NCBI GenBank assembly: GCA_033026295.1 | Contig: CM065179.1 | Location: 1,868,501 to 1,932,500, forward strand | DNA: 64,000 nucleotides | Source of the DNA: Channa striata | Taxonomy: Eukaryota; Chordata; Actinopteri; Anabantiformes; Channidae | Reading direction: 5' to 3' | In this document: positions 1 to 9,800 of the stretch, in pieces | How the letters are laid out: the number at the start of each line of letters is the position of its first letter | Position numbering within the stretch: position 1 is the stretch's first letter | Translations under genes and position numbers: made by a program | The notes under the pieces: generated by a model | Seen by the model: the letters and a program-made list of their open reading frames with translations, nothing else | The model's database searches: none | What the model was told of the DNA's origin: nothing

Positions 1-1508
1 TAATTATGGTGGATGCATCCTCATATTGCTAAATCTAAATGAATATTGCCACACTGCGCTGCTCTGTCTTTCTCTTTCATTCCTTTGCTGAGTGCCGCTG
101 AGTCTAACGTGAAAACACAAGAGGGGGAGAAGGAGCAAAGTGGGTCTGTTTCACGCTGTGACGGGAGGAGCCAGGCCTCCTTCTGATGAAACCATGCAGT
201 GGAAACAGGAAAGAAACTGAAAATAAACTACTGTGTCGGTGTCAGTCAATATCAGTATTAATCTTGGGTATTTCGATCGATACACCGAGCACTAATTTCA
301 GCAGCTGTGTTAGTTCCTCCTCTTTAAGATTAGGATTTCAAGACTTTGAACAACAAGGTATCAATGAATCTGCAGAGATTCGCTGAACTTCCATTGGCTG
401 CTCAGACAGAAAGAAGCTCAGAGGACAACATCGATTTTCCTCCTCTGTCCTCCAGTTGGGCTTGGTTTGGTCTTCCCTTTGTCTACTAAAAATATTCTCT
501 GTTTCCAGCTGATGTCCTCCAGTCCTACTGGGATGGAGATGGGTATTCCCTGATCAGAGCGTCCACCGTGAACAGGTAAGCCTGACTCTCAGCTTCTTCC
601 CCAGCTGGTGGTGCAGCCAGGCCTGGTTCGCAGTTCACCATCACCCAGGGTCCCTCCTCAGTCACAGTGTTTCTCATCTACAGCAGCTCATCACTGTGGA
701 TCTGCTGCCACCAAGTAGCAGTTATTGTCAGCTCGGTGTAACTCAAGACTTTTGAGGTGTAAAGGATTTATCGTTATTGATTTTAATCACCCAGAGAAAC
801 TTTTAATATGACATAAAGACACGAGAAGAATACTCCTACAGATTGAATCCATGATCAAACATTATTTTTTATTTTTATCAAGAGGTGAAAGGTGAACTAA
901 ATATAAAAAAAAAGGAAAGACTAGTTCTTCAGCTGGCGGCTTTCTCCACACCAGCCCTTGTTTCCTCCTTTACTTCATGCTATATTCCTTTCTTCATTCA
1001 TTCCCTCCATCTCATCATCTTACTTGGCTTCTTCTTTCCTCTTGTGCCGATCTCCAGTTTTCTATTTCTCCCACTGACTTTCTCCTCTTCACTTTCACTA
1101 GTGATTGTGATTTTTTTCCCTGTTTTCTGATGTTTCACACACTTGGACCTTTCTGTCCACTGAACAGTGACGATCCACAGTCAGTTTAATTCTGCTTTTG
1201 TCATTTTTAACCATCAGTGCTGCTCAAAGTCAGTTGACACTGGAGGATGTGCAGTGTCCAACAAATCTCCAACCCTCCTTTGTTGAGACTCATCTTTGAT
1301 TCAGGGCTTCACTGAACAAGTCTTTTTTTATGTCGACTAACTGAATGATTATTTTTTTTGATTCATCTGCTAATCCAACGGTATGACATTCGCCAGGAGA
1401 TGAGTGTGTTTTTGCTATTATTTATTATATTATTAATGTTTTCTGTCGCTGACAGACGTGTCCTTCTGTGGCTTGAGCTCCTGTCGTGTTGTATCCGTCT
1501 GTACTTAC
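1..1508. other. Left flank, no firm gene
   Basis: No LU-type exon is visible here on either strand. In particular the exon 4 signature (ED-R-C-F followed by a GT donor) and the exon 5 CC-x-x-x-x-CN signature are absent on the minus strand, where exons 4 and 5 of the gene at 1509-3315 would be expected. Open frames are short, overlap one another and resemble nothing I recognise. One exon-like stretch is listed separately. Confidence 0.6.
509..575 (+). CDS. Possible orphan coding exon
   Basis: The segment is preceded by a pyrimidine-rich stretch ending TTTCCAG and followed by the strong donor AACAG|GTAAGC. One frame is open across all 67 bases (reads DVLQSYWDGDGYSLIRAS and so on). The peptide does not look like an LU domain and I do not recognise it. 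It could be an exon of a different gene entering from the left edge, or chance. No second exon of the same kind was found in the window. Confidence 0.2.
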
Positions 1509-3315
1509 ACTGTGGAGTTTCGGTGTTGCAGTTATTTTCATCGCAGCACTGAATCGATAAGGCAGCACTATAATCAGACCAGCTCACTGAATATGACTGA
1601 CTTCCTGTGGCTGGACACAAGGACGATGGTGCACACATCTTGTTGATTTGCTGCACTGTGGATCCAGATACACTGGCCACAGAGAGGAAGTGCAGTTTGT
1701 TAAAAGTCGCATAGCTAAAATTAATAACCTGGCAGTACATGTATTTCATTAAAGGGTTAAAGGTGACATCATGGAAACACTTCCTTGTAAAGCACCTGTT
1801 ACACACATGGTCTCTGAGGAACAGGTTCTTAGTTCAGTGTTCGAAGATTGTGGATCAGTGCAAGTTTGACACTGAAGAGCTGTCACAGAAAACTCCACAA
1901 TTACTGGTCACAGACGCCTCAAGTGTGATCAGTCAAGAAGCTTAAGCATCAGCAGACATTCCTGCCTTCGTCCAGTGCAGCTCTAACGACTTTCCCCTAC
2001 ACATGTGTTTTATCTCATCTGTTGCCAGGCAGAATAGCATCTCCCCAGGCTGCTGCCTCCGACTTTCTCCTTTCATGGTAACCTATACATCCTACCAGAA
2101 ACACACAGGAATGTGTGCAAGGCAGAGACATCGCCCTAGGTCTCCCCTGAGTGTCATGATTCAGCGCCTCATCTCCTCTTCCTCACCTGGACTCTTATTT
2201 TGTTGCCCTTTTCTCCACATCCTGTCCCTGCTCTAGTTAATTCTGACAACTTCACCACCAATCAGTGACCTTGATTGATTTCACCTGTTCCCCTGACTAT
2301 TAATACCTGGCCTCCACCACAGATGTCTGCCAGGTCGTCTTTCCTTGGGAATGGTCTGCAGCAGTACAGGAGCGGTCCAGCCGTTTCTGCACTACAGTTT
2401 GCATCTTGGTAACCTGTTTCCCTGCTGACCTGTCTACTGGGAGATCGCCGGCTAAGCTCCTCTGCTAACCTGTCTTCTGCCTGGTTAACCTGCCTGCTCG
2501 TCCGATTCACCACTATCCTGATCTCCTCTAGCCACCTGGTCACCTCCCATCTTGCCTCTCTCCTGGTTTTCCACTCTATCCGGCCCCCGTAACAGACTCC
2601 CCACCCCCCGTTCACTGTATTCATTTTGTCATCAATAATCATTCAGAATCTTCCTCCAGTGTCCTGTACTTCTGGGTCCAAAGAACAAAAGTCTGACACT
2701 AAGTTTGGTACAACTTGGAGACATGTCTGTGGGGCCAATCTACTGACAAAAACTCAGATTTGACAACCATGTATATGAAATTTAAAAACTCATATACATG
2801 GGTGCATAAACATAATCTGTGCTAATAATATTACAACTAAACAAACAAGCATTACAATTAATCACATTAGATTTTTCCCATCACAAAACCTCCAGCTGCA
2901 ATGGAGAGAGAAAGGATCAAGGACAAATAATGTCATCACTGGACAAATTTAGGGCCACTTGCTCAAATGTAGTTATTGAAGTTATTTGGGTTGTAATTGT
3001 TAAGTCTGATGTAACGCGTGTTTTCTCTGACTCAGATTTTTGGCTTCTTTTACGTCATTTGAACGACATATCTAAATGTTAATGTTGGTATTTAGACTCT
3101 AACACACGTCCCTTCAGCCGAACTTTCTGACTTGTATTGAACTTTTTGGTCCTAAATTCATTTATCAAAATCACAACATGGTTTTAAAAAGATGACCAAA
3201 GTTTCTGTATCAGAATCAAAGACGTTATTGACATGAATAACAGCTGTCCAGAAACTGTCGTGTTACCTGTGCTGAAGATCCCACAGATGAGAGTCAGACA
3301 AAGGATCAGTTTCAT
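1509..3315 (-). pseudogene. Decayed Ly6/uPAR (LU) gene, exons 1-3 only
   Basis: Reading down the minus strand: exon 1 at 3267-3315 is a signal peptide beginning MKLILCLTLI and ending AGCACAG|GTAAC. Exon 2 at about 1796-1879 reads ALQCQTCTDPQ. Exon 3 at about 1509-1676 contains CAPSSLCPATGS and CCDENNCNT and ends at a good GTAAGT donor. Several lesions argue against function. The exon 3 acceptor reads TGTGG where the sister copies read TGTAG. The ancestral exon 2 donor reads AAG|GAAGTG, leaving only an upstream ACAG|GTGC that would drop four codons. A conserved cysteine in exon 2 is serine (DPQSSN). Exon 2 also lacks two codons at its start. No exon 4 or 5 follows before the left window edge. 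It is an inverted near-duplicate of the copy at 8268-9800. Short unspliced transcripts remain possible, but a normal LU protein is unlikely. Confidence 0.75.
1946..3266. repeat. Long intron 1 with probable interspersed repeat
   Basis: The intron between exons 1 and 2 of the decayed gene is about 1.4 kb, against about 270 bases in its inverted sister. At about 2140-2640 it holds a pyrimidine-rich stretch with phrases such as CACCTGTTCCCCTGACTATT and GGTCACCTCCC, which resembles the untranslated ends of fish retroelements. I cannot name the family. The open frames over it look like chance. Confidence 0.35.
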
Positions 3316-3360
3316 CACGATGAACCGCTAAGTTCTGGATGGAGACACAACCTGCTGCAC

Positions 3361-3368
3361 CTTATATA
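3361..3368 (-). promoter_or_regulatory. TATA box of the decayed minus-strand LU gene
   Basis: On the minus strand the sequence reads TATATAAG about 50 bases before the exon 1 ATG. The same box and the following 45 bases are repeated almost exactly in front of the plus-strand copy at 8268, so the promoters were duplicated with the genes. Confidence 0.55.
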
Positions 3369-4244
3369 CGTCTATGACTGATGCATATGCTCAAACCTCA
3401 GGGCTTGTTCTCCCGTTTCAGGAATGGAACTGAAAATCTGAAGGAAGTGAGAGGTTTTTTTCTCCTTGTATTCACACTGTTGATGTCTCATATAAAGTTG
3501 TGACTTTTTATTAAGTCATGGCATTTGCAAACAAACATCACCCATTTCTTAAAAACAATATCATATTAAAGGCTTCTTCGTCAGCACGTTGTAAATAATT
3601 ATACAGGAAGTTTAAAACTAATGTTTTTATATATCTTCAATTCATTCAATATTCATGTGGAATTTGGGGTAAAGTTACAGCGTCAAGACGTTAATAATAT
3701 GCACCAGCAGAAGTGAACAGTGGTGAAAATCAGCTGACTGACTTTGTGTTGCTGTTGGTGTGTAGTGACTGTTTGGTCAGTGACTGTGTTTCAAAATGTG
3801 TTTCTGAAACAGTTTTGCTTCATCAAATACAAGAACAAAATCATGGTACAATCAGTTTTTATTTGTCATACAAAGCTGCAGAATTATATATTTCCATGTG
3901 CAGGTGTTTGTGTGTCATTTACTTTTTCTTCAAATCATCACAGGTTTTATAATGTGTTTACATGATTCTGTGTTTCTGTATTAACTTCCTGTCCGGCCTC
4001 AGCCACTGTTGAGCGGGACAGGAAAATCTTGTTAATATCGTGGTTGTTTCTCGTGCCCTGATTCTCTGAGCTGCACAGCCAATCTGAGCGGTTTGTGTCA
4101 CTGATGCCGACAGACGCCAGTTCAACATGTTAAATAAGCTGAAAAGCCACACGACAAAAACTGGATTAAGCCACGTTCACAGACAGACTGACGCAAGCTA
4201 CCGGTGGATTCGGTGAGTCAGTCTTTCCTTATGTATTACATCGT

Positions 4245-5668
4245 TTAAAAGAAGCTAAAGACAAGGAATCCCAGCAGAAGACACGTGATTGTTTTAGTTA
4301 TTGATGATGCCGAATTACACAAATTGGTCCCACAACAGGTGATTTTAGCGTCAGGTGCAAACATGGTTTTGCCAGGAGGATCTGAACACTTGTTTGCAGA
4401 CATGCAGCCAGAAAGTAGAGTGGTCTGCTCATATGTCACTGTAGGTGAGAAATGTATATTAATAAACCAGCTTTATTTTTGGTCAGTTAATTTCACAGGG
4501 TGTAAATGCTCCACAAATAAAACGTACTAACACTGAAATAGAGAAACATAAGAGGCTGGATCCTCTTCTTGTTTCATTATATTCTTGTACTTTTATTCTT
4601 TATTTTAAAACTTCAGCAACACTTTAGTTTCTGGTTTGTTTCTGCTGTTGTATTTCATTTAGTTGAAAAAATATTTTACAATTTGTTTAATAATGAAAAC
4701 AATCGTTGGTTACAGCCAAAAGGTTTTACTGTGTAATTGGACTATGAGAAATTTTATTTTTCTGCTTCACTCACTGTGGTCTATGCAATAAACCCTTGTT
4801 TAAGGGGAGACTGTCATAAAATCATAATCTGTGGAGTCACAAATAATTACAGCTGTGACACTCTAACATAAAGTAAATCAAATGTTTCATGTACATTGAA
4901 ATATAACAACAGTGTGAGCAACATGTTGATGAAATCGTCCGAGGCAGCAAAGCACATTTGGTGACGGTCTGTGTAAACTCACCGTTCGCTTTAAAGCAGC
5001 GGTCCTCCATTCCTTTACATTGTACCTTGGTGGAGCAGGAAGAGCTGGTGGTGTCACAGGAGTAACACTTTAAACCGTTTGGCTGAACATTCAGGACTGA
5101 AACAGAATAAAAACATTTTAGAGTCAATGTTTCTGTCAAAATCAATTTGGAATAGGCCAGAAACATAGTTTATTATTAATTTCTCTGGAACATTCTTAAA
5201 GTAACTGTCCCTGACAGAAGTATCCTGCTGTGGCTTGAGCTCCTGGCCCTCAAAATATCTGTGCACAGTCGTGTTGTATCCGTCTGTACTTACACTGTGG
5301 AGGTTCAGTGTTGCAGTTATCTCTATTACAGCACTGAACAGATGCAGCAAAATTATATTTAGGCATGCTCAATGAAAATGACTGATCTCCTGTGGCTGGA
5401 CACAGGGAGTTTTCACACCCCTTGCGGATTTGCAGCAACTCTTTTCCTAATGAAGTGCCTATAGAGAAGAAGTGAGAGTTTGTTAAAAGTCACATAGCTA
5501 AAATGAATAACCTGGCAGTACATGAATTTCATTAAAGGGTTAAAGGTGACATCATGGAAACACTACCTTTGTAAGTATTTGTTACACACATGGTCTCTGA
5601 GGAACAGGTTTTTAGTTCAGGCGTTGAACATTGTGAATCAGTGCAAGTTTGACACCGCAGAGCTCCAG
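4245..5668 (-). CDS. Two-LU-domain Ly6/uPAR surface protein, exon 1 missing
   Basis: Four exons read cleanly down the minus strand. Exon 2 (5567-5668) starts AGALRCQTCTDSQC. Exon 3 (5294-5458) contains GCENSLCPATGDQ and CCNRDNCNTE. Exon 4 (4983-5096) contains LKCYSCDTTSSSC and MEDRCFKAN. Exon 5 (4245-4438) contains LLSGCMSANKC and ITCCGTNLCNSAS, then a hydrophobic tail CLLLGFLVFSFF and a stop. All junctions are phase 1 with GT/AG sites. Both domains keep ten cysteines, as expected for the three-finger fold, and the tail fits a GPI-anchor signal. About 191 residues are encoded without the signal peptide. Exon 1 is absent: a 100-N gap begins 24 bases upstream of exon 2, with L2 LINE sequence on its far side. 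Exon 1 may lie in the gap or have been displaced by the LINE. It is the only copy of the left-hand trio whose visible exons are undamaged. Expected role: GPI-anchored cell-surface protein of unknown ligand. Confidence 0.8.
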
Positions 5669-5692
5669 CTGCAACGGAGAGAAATAATGTAA

Positions 5693-5792
5693 NNNNNNNN
5701 NNNNNNNNNNNNNNNNNNNNNNNNNNNNNNNNNNNNNNNNNNNNNNNNNNNNNNNNNNNNNNNNNNNNNNNNNNNNNNNNNNNNNNNNNNNN
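5693..5792. other. Assembly gap (100 N)
   Basis: A run of exactly 100 N, the usual placeholder for a gap of unknown size. It separates exon 2 of the minus-strand LU gene from L2 LINE sequence, so the true distance and any exon 1 are unknown. Confidence 0.98.
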
Positions 5793-6225
5793 TCTAACAA
5801 ACATGTTTTCTAACCATATCGCTACTTTAGACGACATAACTCTGGCCCCCAGTAGTACTGCAAGGAATCTCAGATTCATTTTTGACCAGGATTTGTCATT
5901 TAGCTCACACATAAAACAAATCTCTAGAACAGCCTTCGTCCACCTAAGAAACATTGCCAAAATTAGGAGCATCCTGGTTTAAAGCGATGCTGAAAAACGG
6001 GTTCATACATTTGTTACTTCTAGATTGGACTATTGTAATTCTCTACTTTCAGGCTGCCCCAGTAACTCTCTAAAAAGCCTATGGCTGTTGCCTATGGCTT
6101 GCTCAAGGGGGATTTGTTGGGTTTTCTCTAAATGTTTGTATAGTCTTGACTTTATTATGTAAAGTGCCCTGAGATGACCTTGTTGTAAATTGGCGCTATA
6201 TAAATAAAGTTGAATTGAATTCAGT
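5793..6225 (+). mobile_element. L2-type LINE fragment (reverse transcriptase end and 3' tail)
   Basis: Plus-strand text encodes pieces found intact in the larger element at 51478-54565: FSNHIATLDDITLAPSS, FVTSRLDYCNSLLSG-like text, then the 3' tail ending TTGGCGCTATATAAATAAAG followed by TTGAATTGAATT. The middle is deleted and frames are broken, so it is a dead copy. It starts directly at the assembly gap. Confidence 0.75.
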
Positions 6226-6229
6226 TTTT

Positions 6230-6500
6230 TCAAACCCAACAACAGTGAAAAGGAAAAACTCCTTTTAACGGAAGAAACCTCCAGCAGAACCAGGCTCAGG
6301 GTGGACGGTCATCTGCCTTGACCGGTTGGGCTGAGTGGAAAGTGGAGAGAGAAAAGAACAACAAAACATTGAGCAGGTTAGTTAGTAGCTGCACACTGGA
6401 GGACACACAGCGCCAAATCCGGGGACACCTGAAGACAGGGACAGAGAGAGGGAGACAGAGAGGGAGAAAGACGACTACGGGACAAAGAAGACAGACATAG
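6230..6500 (-). mobile_element. Inverted L2 LINE fragment
   Basis: This stretch matches the antisense of the L2 3' region seen at 20600-20890 and 51630-51900 (shared phrases AACCAGGCTCAGGGTGG and CACACTGGAGGACACACAG). It abuts the tail of the plus-oriented fragment, giving a tail-to-tail inverted pair. Confidence 0.65.
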
Positions 6501-8160
6501 TATTTCTTAATTTTTATGGTAGCTTTTCTCTGACAAAAATGTCAGTAAAGACGTTTAGCAAAATAAGGGGGAGGCTGATGCGTTATTAAAAGGAGCAGTT
6601 ATTTTTGATAGCGGTAGCAAACCACATGACTTTCAGAGGTTTTCAGCATGTGCAGACCCTCACTTCCTTTTCCACTCTCTAACCTAAATCTCTTCTACAA
6701 ACGTATAAGAATCTTAAAGCAACAAATGTCACAAAGCTGATCTAAACTCCGAGGCAAAAGTTTAGAGGCGACCGACAACAAAATGGTCCTATAAGTCCAT
6801 ACACTGTCTTTTATTAATGTCTTTAATCGTTACTTCTTAGCATTTTATTTGCTTCACTGAGGACAGGCCACACAATCAGAACATTACTCCCATTATTTAT
6901 GTGAGAAATGTGCATGGCAGAAAGACACGTCTGAGTTATTCAAATAAATGTTACCTACATAATTTAAAAATATGGTAATAACATTAATACTAAACTATGT
7001 TTCAGGCCTATTCCAAATTTGTTTTGGGACAGAAACATTGGAACGCTGCAGCAAAGTTTTGCAGGAAATCCCAGCAATGTGGCGAGCTGCCCTGAGCCGC
7101 TTGGTTTCCGGATTACAGGAAACTTGAAATTCTTCCTGTCCATCCTGGCATAACTGGAACAGAAAGAGTCGGCTCTGTAGACAGGTCAGGCAACAGAGAC
7201 TTGCTATAGGTGCAGCTGGGGCTGGGTTGACAACAGATGGTGGACACATACAGGCCAGAGCAGTACCTGTGCTGGCCAGGCGAGCACAAGCCTAACAACA
7301 TGGGGGTCTACCAACAATGCGGACGGCTGCCTGTTTCGGTGGACTGATCAACAGAACATCTCCATCGGTTTGGTGCGGTCTATTGCCACCATACTATGCC
7401 CAAGGCTGTGACCCCTGGCCCCTTGGAATCAGGTGGAGCTGTGAGGTGGGAAACCTCAAAGCCCAGAGTGCAAGTCTCAGCAAGCTGGGGACGAGAAATC
7501 ACATCCTTGGACCTAGTTAGCGCAACCACAGACACATGCATTGTGCTCTGGGTACTGATGTGGACCTGGACCATCTGCCCCAGTCAGTCTTGTTTGCATA
7601 CGGCATGCATCGCATCATCGCTGAGTACGCTGGGTGGGGACATATAAGCAGAGTTTCTCGGTACAGCTGGTCTGTGACGCAGCCAACTTGCACCAAAACG
7701 TGACTGAAGTTTACGCCACGCATTGACGAATAAGGCACAGGCTAGGCAATAGATTACCCAACAGACATGTAGTAGTAGCTGTCGCACCCGGTGATTGTGC
7801 AGAAACATGAGCCATATAAGCATATTAATGACATCATCCATCAAATCACACACTGGCCTTTGACGTAAACAGTTGTCAAGGAAACGACTGTATCACTGTT
7901 GGTAGTTAGTTGCTAGTAGAGAGAAAAGTCAGCATGTAGCTGTGGAGGTACGAGGTTTCTCACCTTGTTCTGTGGGAATTTAGCCCTTTTATTTTGGTTT
8001 TCATAACTATGTGATCTGTAGAATTATTTGTCATCAGCTCAATTGTGGAACACGAAAATTTAATGAAGCTGCTGAGGATCTCTGGACTGGATAATCGTTG
8101 GCCCACCGGATACGAGTAAATCTGCCTCTACAGTCCCCAGAGTCAGTTTCATTTCCATTT
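6501..8160. other. Intergenic, no gene recognised
   Basis: I searched the minus strand here for the missing exon 1 of the 4245-5668 gene and found no sequence resembling MKLIL...FSTG. Short overlapping frames at 6995-7853 resemble nothing known. Confidence 0.5.
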
Positions 8161-8214
8161 CATAAAACGGGAGAACAAGACCTGAGGTTTGAGCATATGC
8201 ATCAGTCATAGATG

Positions 8215-8222
8215 TATATAAG
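8215..8222 (+). promoter_or_regulatory. TATA box of plus-strand decayed LU gene
   Basis: TATATAAG lies about 45 bases before the ATG pair at 8265/8268, inside a block nearly identical to the inverted block at 3316-3430. Confidence 0.55.
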
Positions 8223-8264
8223 GTGCAGCAGGTTGTGTCTCCATCCAGAACTTAGCGGTTCATC

Positions 8265-9800
8265 ATGATGAAACTGATCCTTTGTCTGACTCTCATCTGT
8301 GGGATCTTCAGCACAGGTAACACGACAGTTTCTGCAAATACTAGATCCTGGAATAATTTCACCATTTTAGGAACATTTTTACTGGAAGTGATTCAGACAA
8401 ATGCATCTTTATATAAAACTATATTGTTAAACATGGAACAGAAAGAAACTAAACCGAGCGTGAAATTAGAATCATCACTTTGGTCTCCAAGCATTAGAAA
8501 CATTTTTGATTTGTCTTTGTGTGAGGACCTGACCCACTTTAAATTACCTAAATGATTTTCTGCTTATTTCTCTCCGTTGCAGCTGGAGCTCTCCAGTGTC
8601 AAACTTGCACTGATCCACAATGTTCAAGCACTGAACTAAGAACCTGTTCCTCAGAGACCATGTGTGTAACAGGTGCTTTACAAGGAAGTGTTTCCATGAT
8701 GTCACCTTTAACCCTTTAATGAAATACATGGACTGCCAGGTTATTAATTCTAGCTATGTGACTTTTAACAAACTGCACTTCCCTCTCTGTAGCCACTGTA
8801 TCCAGATCCCCAGTGCAGCAAATCTACAAGATGTGCACCATCGTCCCTGTGTCCAGCCACAGGAAGTCAGACATATTCAATAATCTGGCCTAATTATAGC
8901 ACTGCTGCATCTGTTCAGTGCTGCGATGTCAATAACTGCAACACTGAGCCTCCACAGTGCAAGTACAGACGGATACAACACGACAGGAGCTCAAGCCACA
9001 GAAGGACACGTCTCATTTACGTAAAAAATTGTTACCTACATAATTAAAAACTGACTAAAAACTTTTTTGTTCCAGTTCCCACTTTCAGCCAAACAGTTTA
9101 GTGTGTTACTCTTGTGACACCCCCAGCTCTTCCTGCTCCACCCAGCTACCATGTACTGGAGGACCGCTGCTTTCAAATGAATAGTGAGCTTAAACACATT
9201 ATCTCCACATCAGATTAATCTGGCAAATAAATAAGTGGCAAGAATGAAATTTAGTCACACTGTTATATTTGACTGTACACAAAGTTAAACATTTAATTTT
9301 TCGTTTTGCGCTTTGTTATAGTTCGGCTGCTGTAAATGCTGCAGAGATTATGATTTTGTGACAGGATCCTCTAACAAAAGTGTTTTTAATGGACCACAGT
9401 GAGGGAAGCAGTAAAAATAGCTGCGGGTATTTGTCTATAAAAACTTAAAAGTTAAATAGTCGCTGAATCTGAAGTATAATAAACTATCTTGGTGTATTCC
9501 ATTAAACTGTGTGTTTATACACTATGACATTATTATTATTTCAATGCAAATAATTCGTCCTGAAATTAAACGACAAAGGTAAAGCTTATATATTAATTTG
9601 GTTTCTCATCCACAGTGACGACTGGGCAGAACACGTCCCTAGTGTCGGGCTGCACGTCTGCAAACTTGTGTTCAGCTGCTTCTGACAGACACGTCTTAGC
9701 ACGTGGCTTCAACATCACCTGCTGTGCGGCTAATTTGTGTAATTCTGCATCAAAAAACTACAACAACCAACGATCTTCTGCTTGGACTCATTGTCTTTAG
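8265..9800 (+). pseudogene. Decayed five-exon Ly6/uPAR (LU) gene
   Basis: All five exons can be traced. Exon 1 is 8268-8316 (MKLILCLTLICGIFSTG; a second ATG at 8265 is in frame). Exon 2 starts at 8583 (AGALQCQTCTDPQC). Exon 3 starts at 8793. Exon 4 lies near 9075-9182. Exon 5 starts near 9615 (TTGQNTSLVSGCTSANLC, FNITCCAANLCNSAS). Lesions seen by comparison with sister copies: the exon 2 donor is AAG|GAAGTG instead of AAAG|GTAGTG; two bases are missing in exon 3 after AAGATGTG, giving a stop near 8883; the exon 3 donor is GCAAGT instead of GTAAGT; exon 4 has a one-base and a five-base deletion, which loses part of the VEDRC region; and an extra A in the A-run after SAS in exon 5 moves the hydrophobic LLLGLIVFSF tail out of frame. 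Together these make a normal product very unlikely. It is the inverted partner of the gene at 1509-3315, sharing promoter, exon 1 and the mutated donor. Confidence 0.8.

Noticed and set aside
7113..7301. A minus-strand ATG followed by CAGCACAGGTACTG as the missing exon 1 of the gene at 4245-5668
   Set aside because: The ATG frame reaches the donor in the wrong phase, and the phase-1 frame contains a stop. The peptide does not resemble MKLIL...FSTG.
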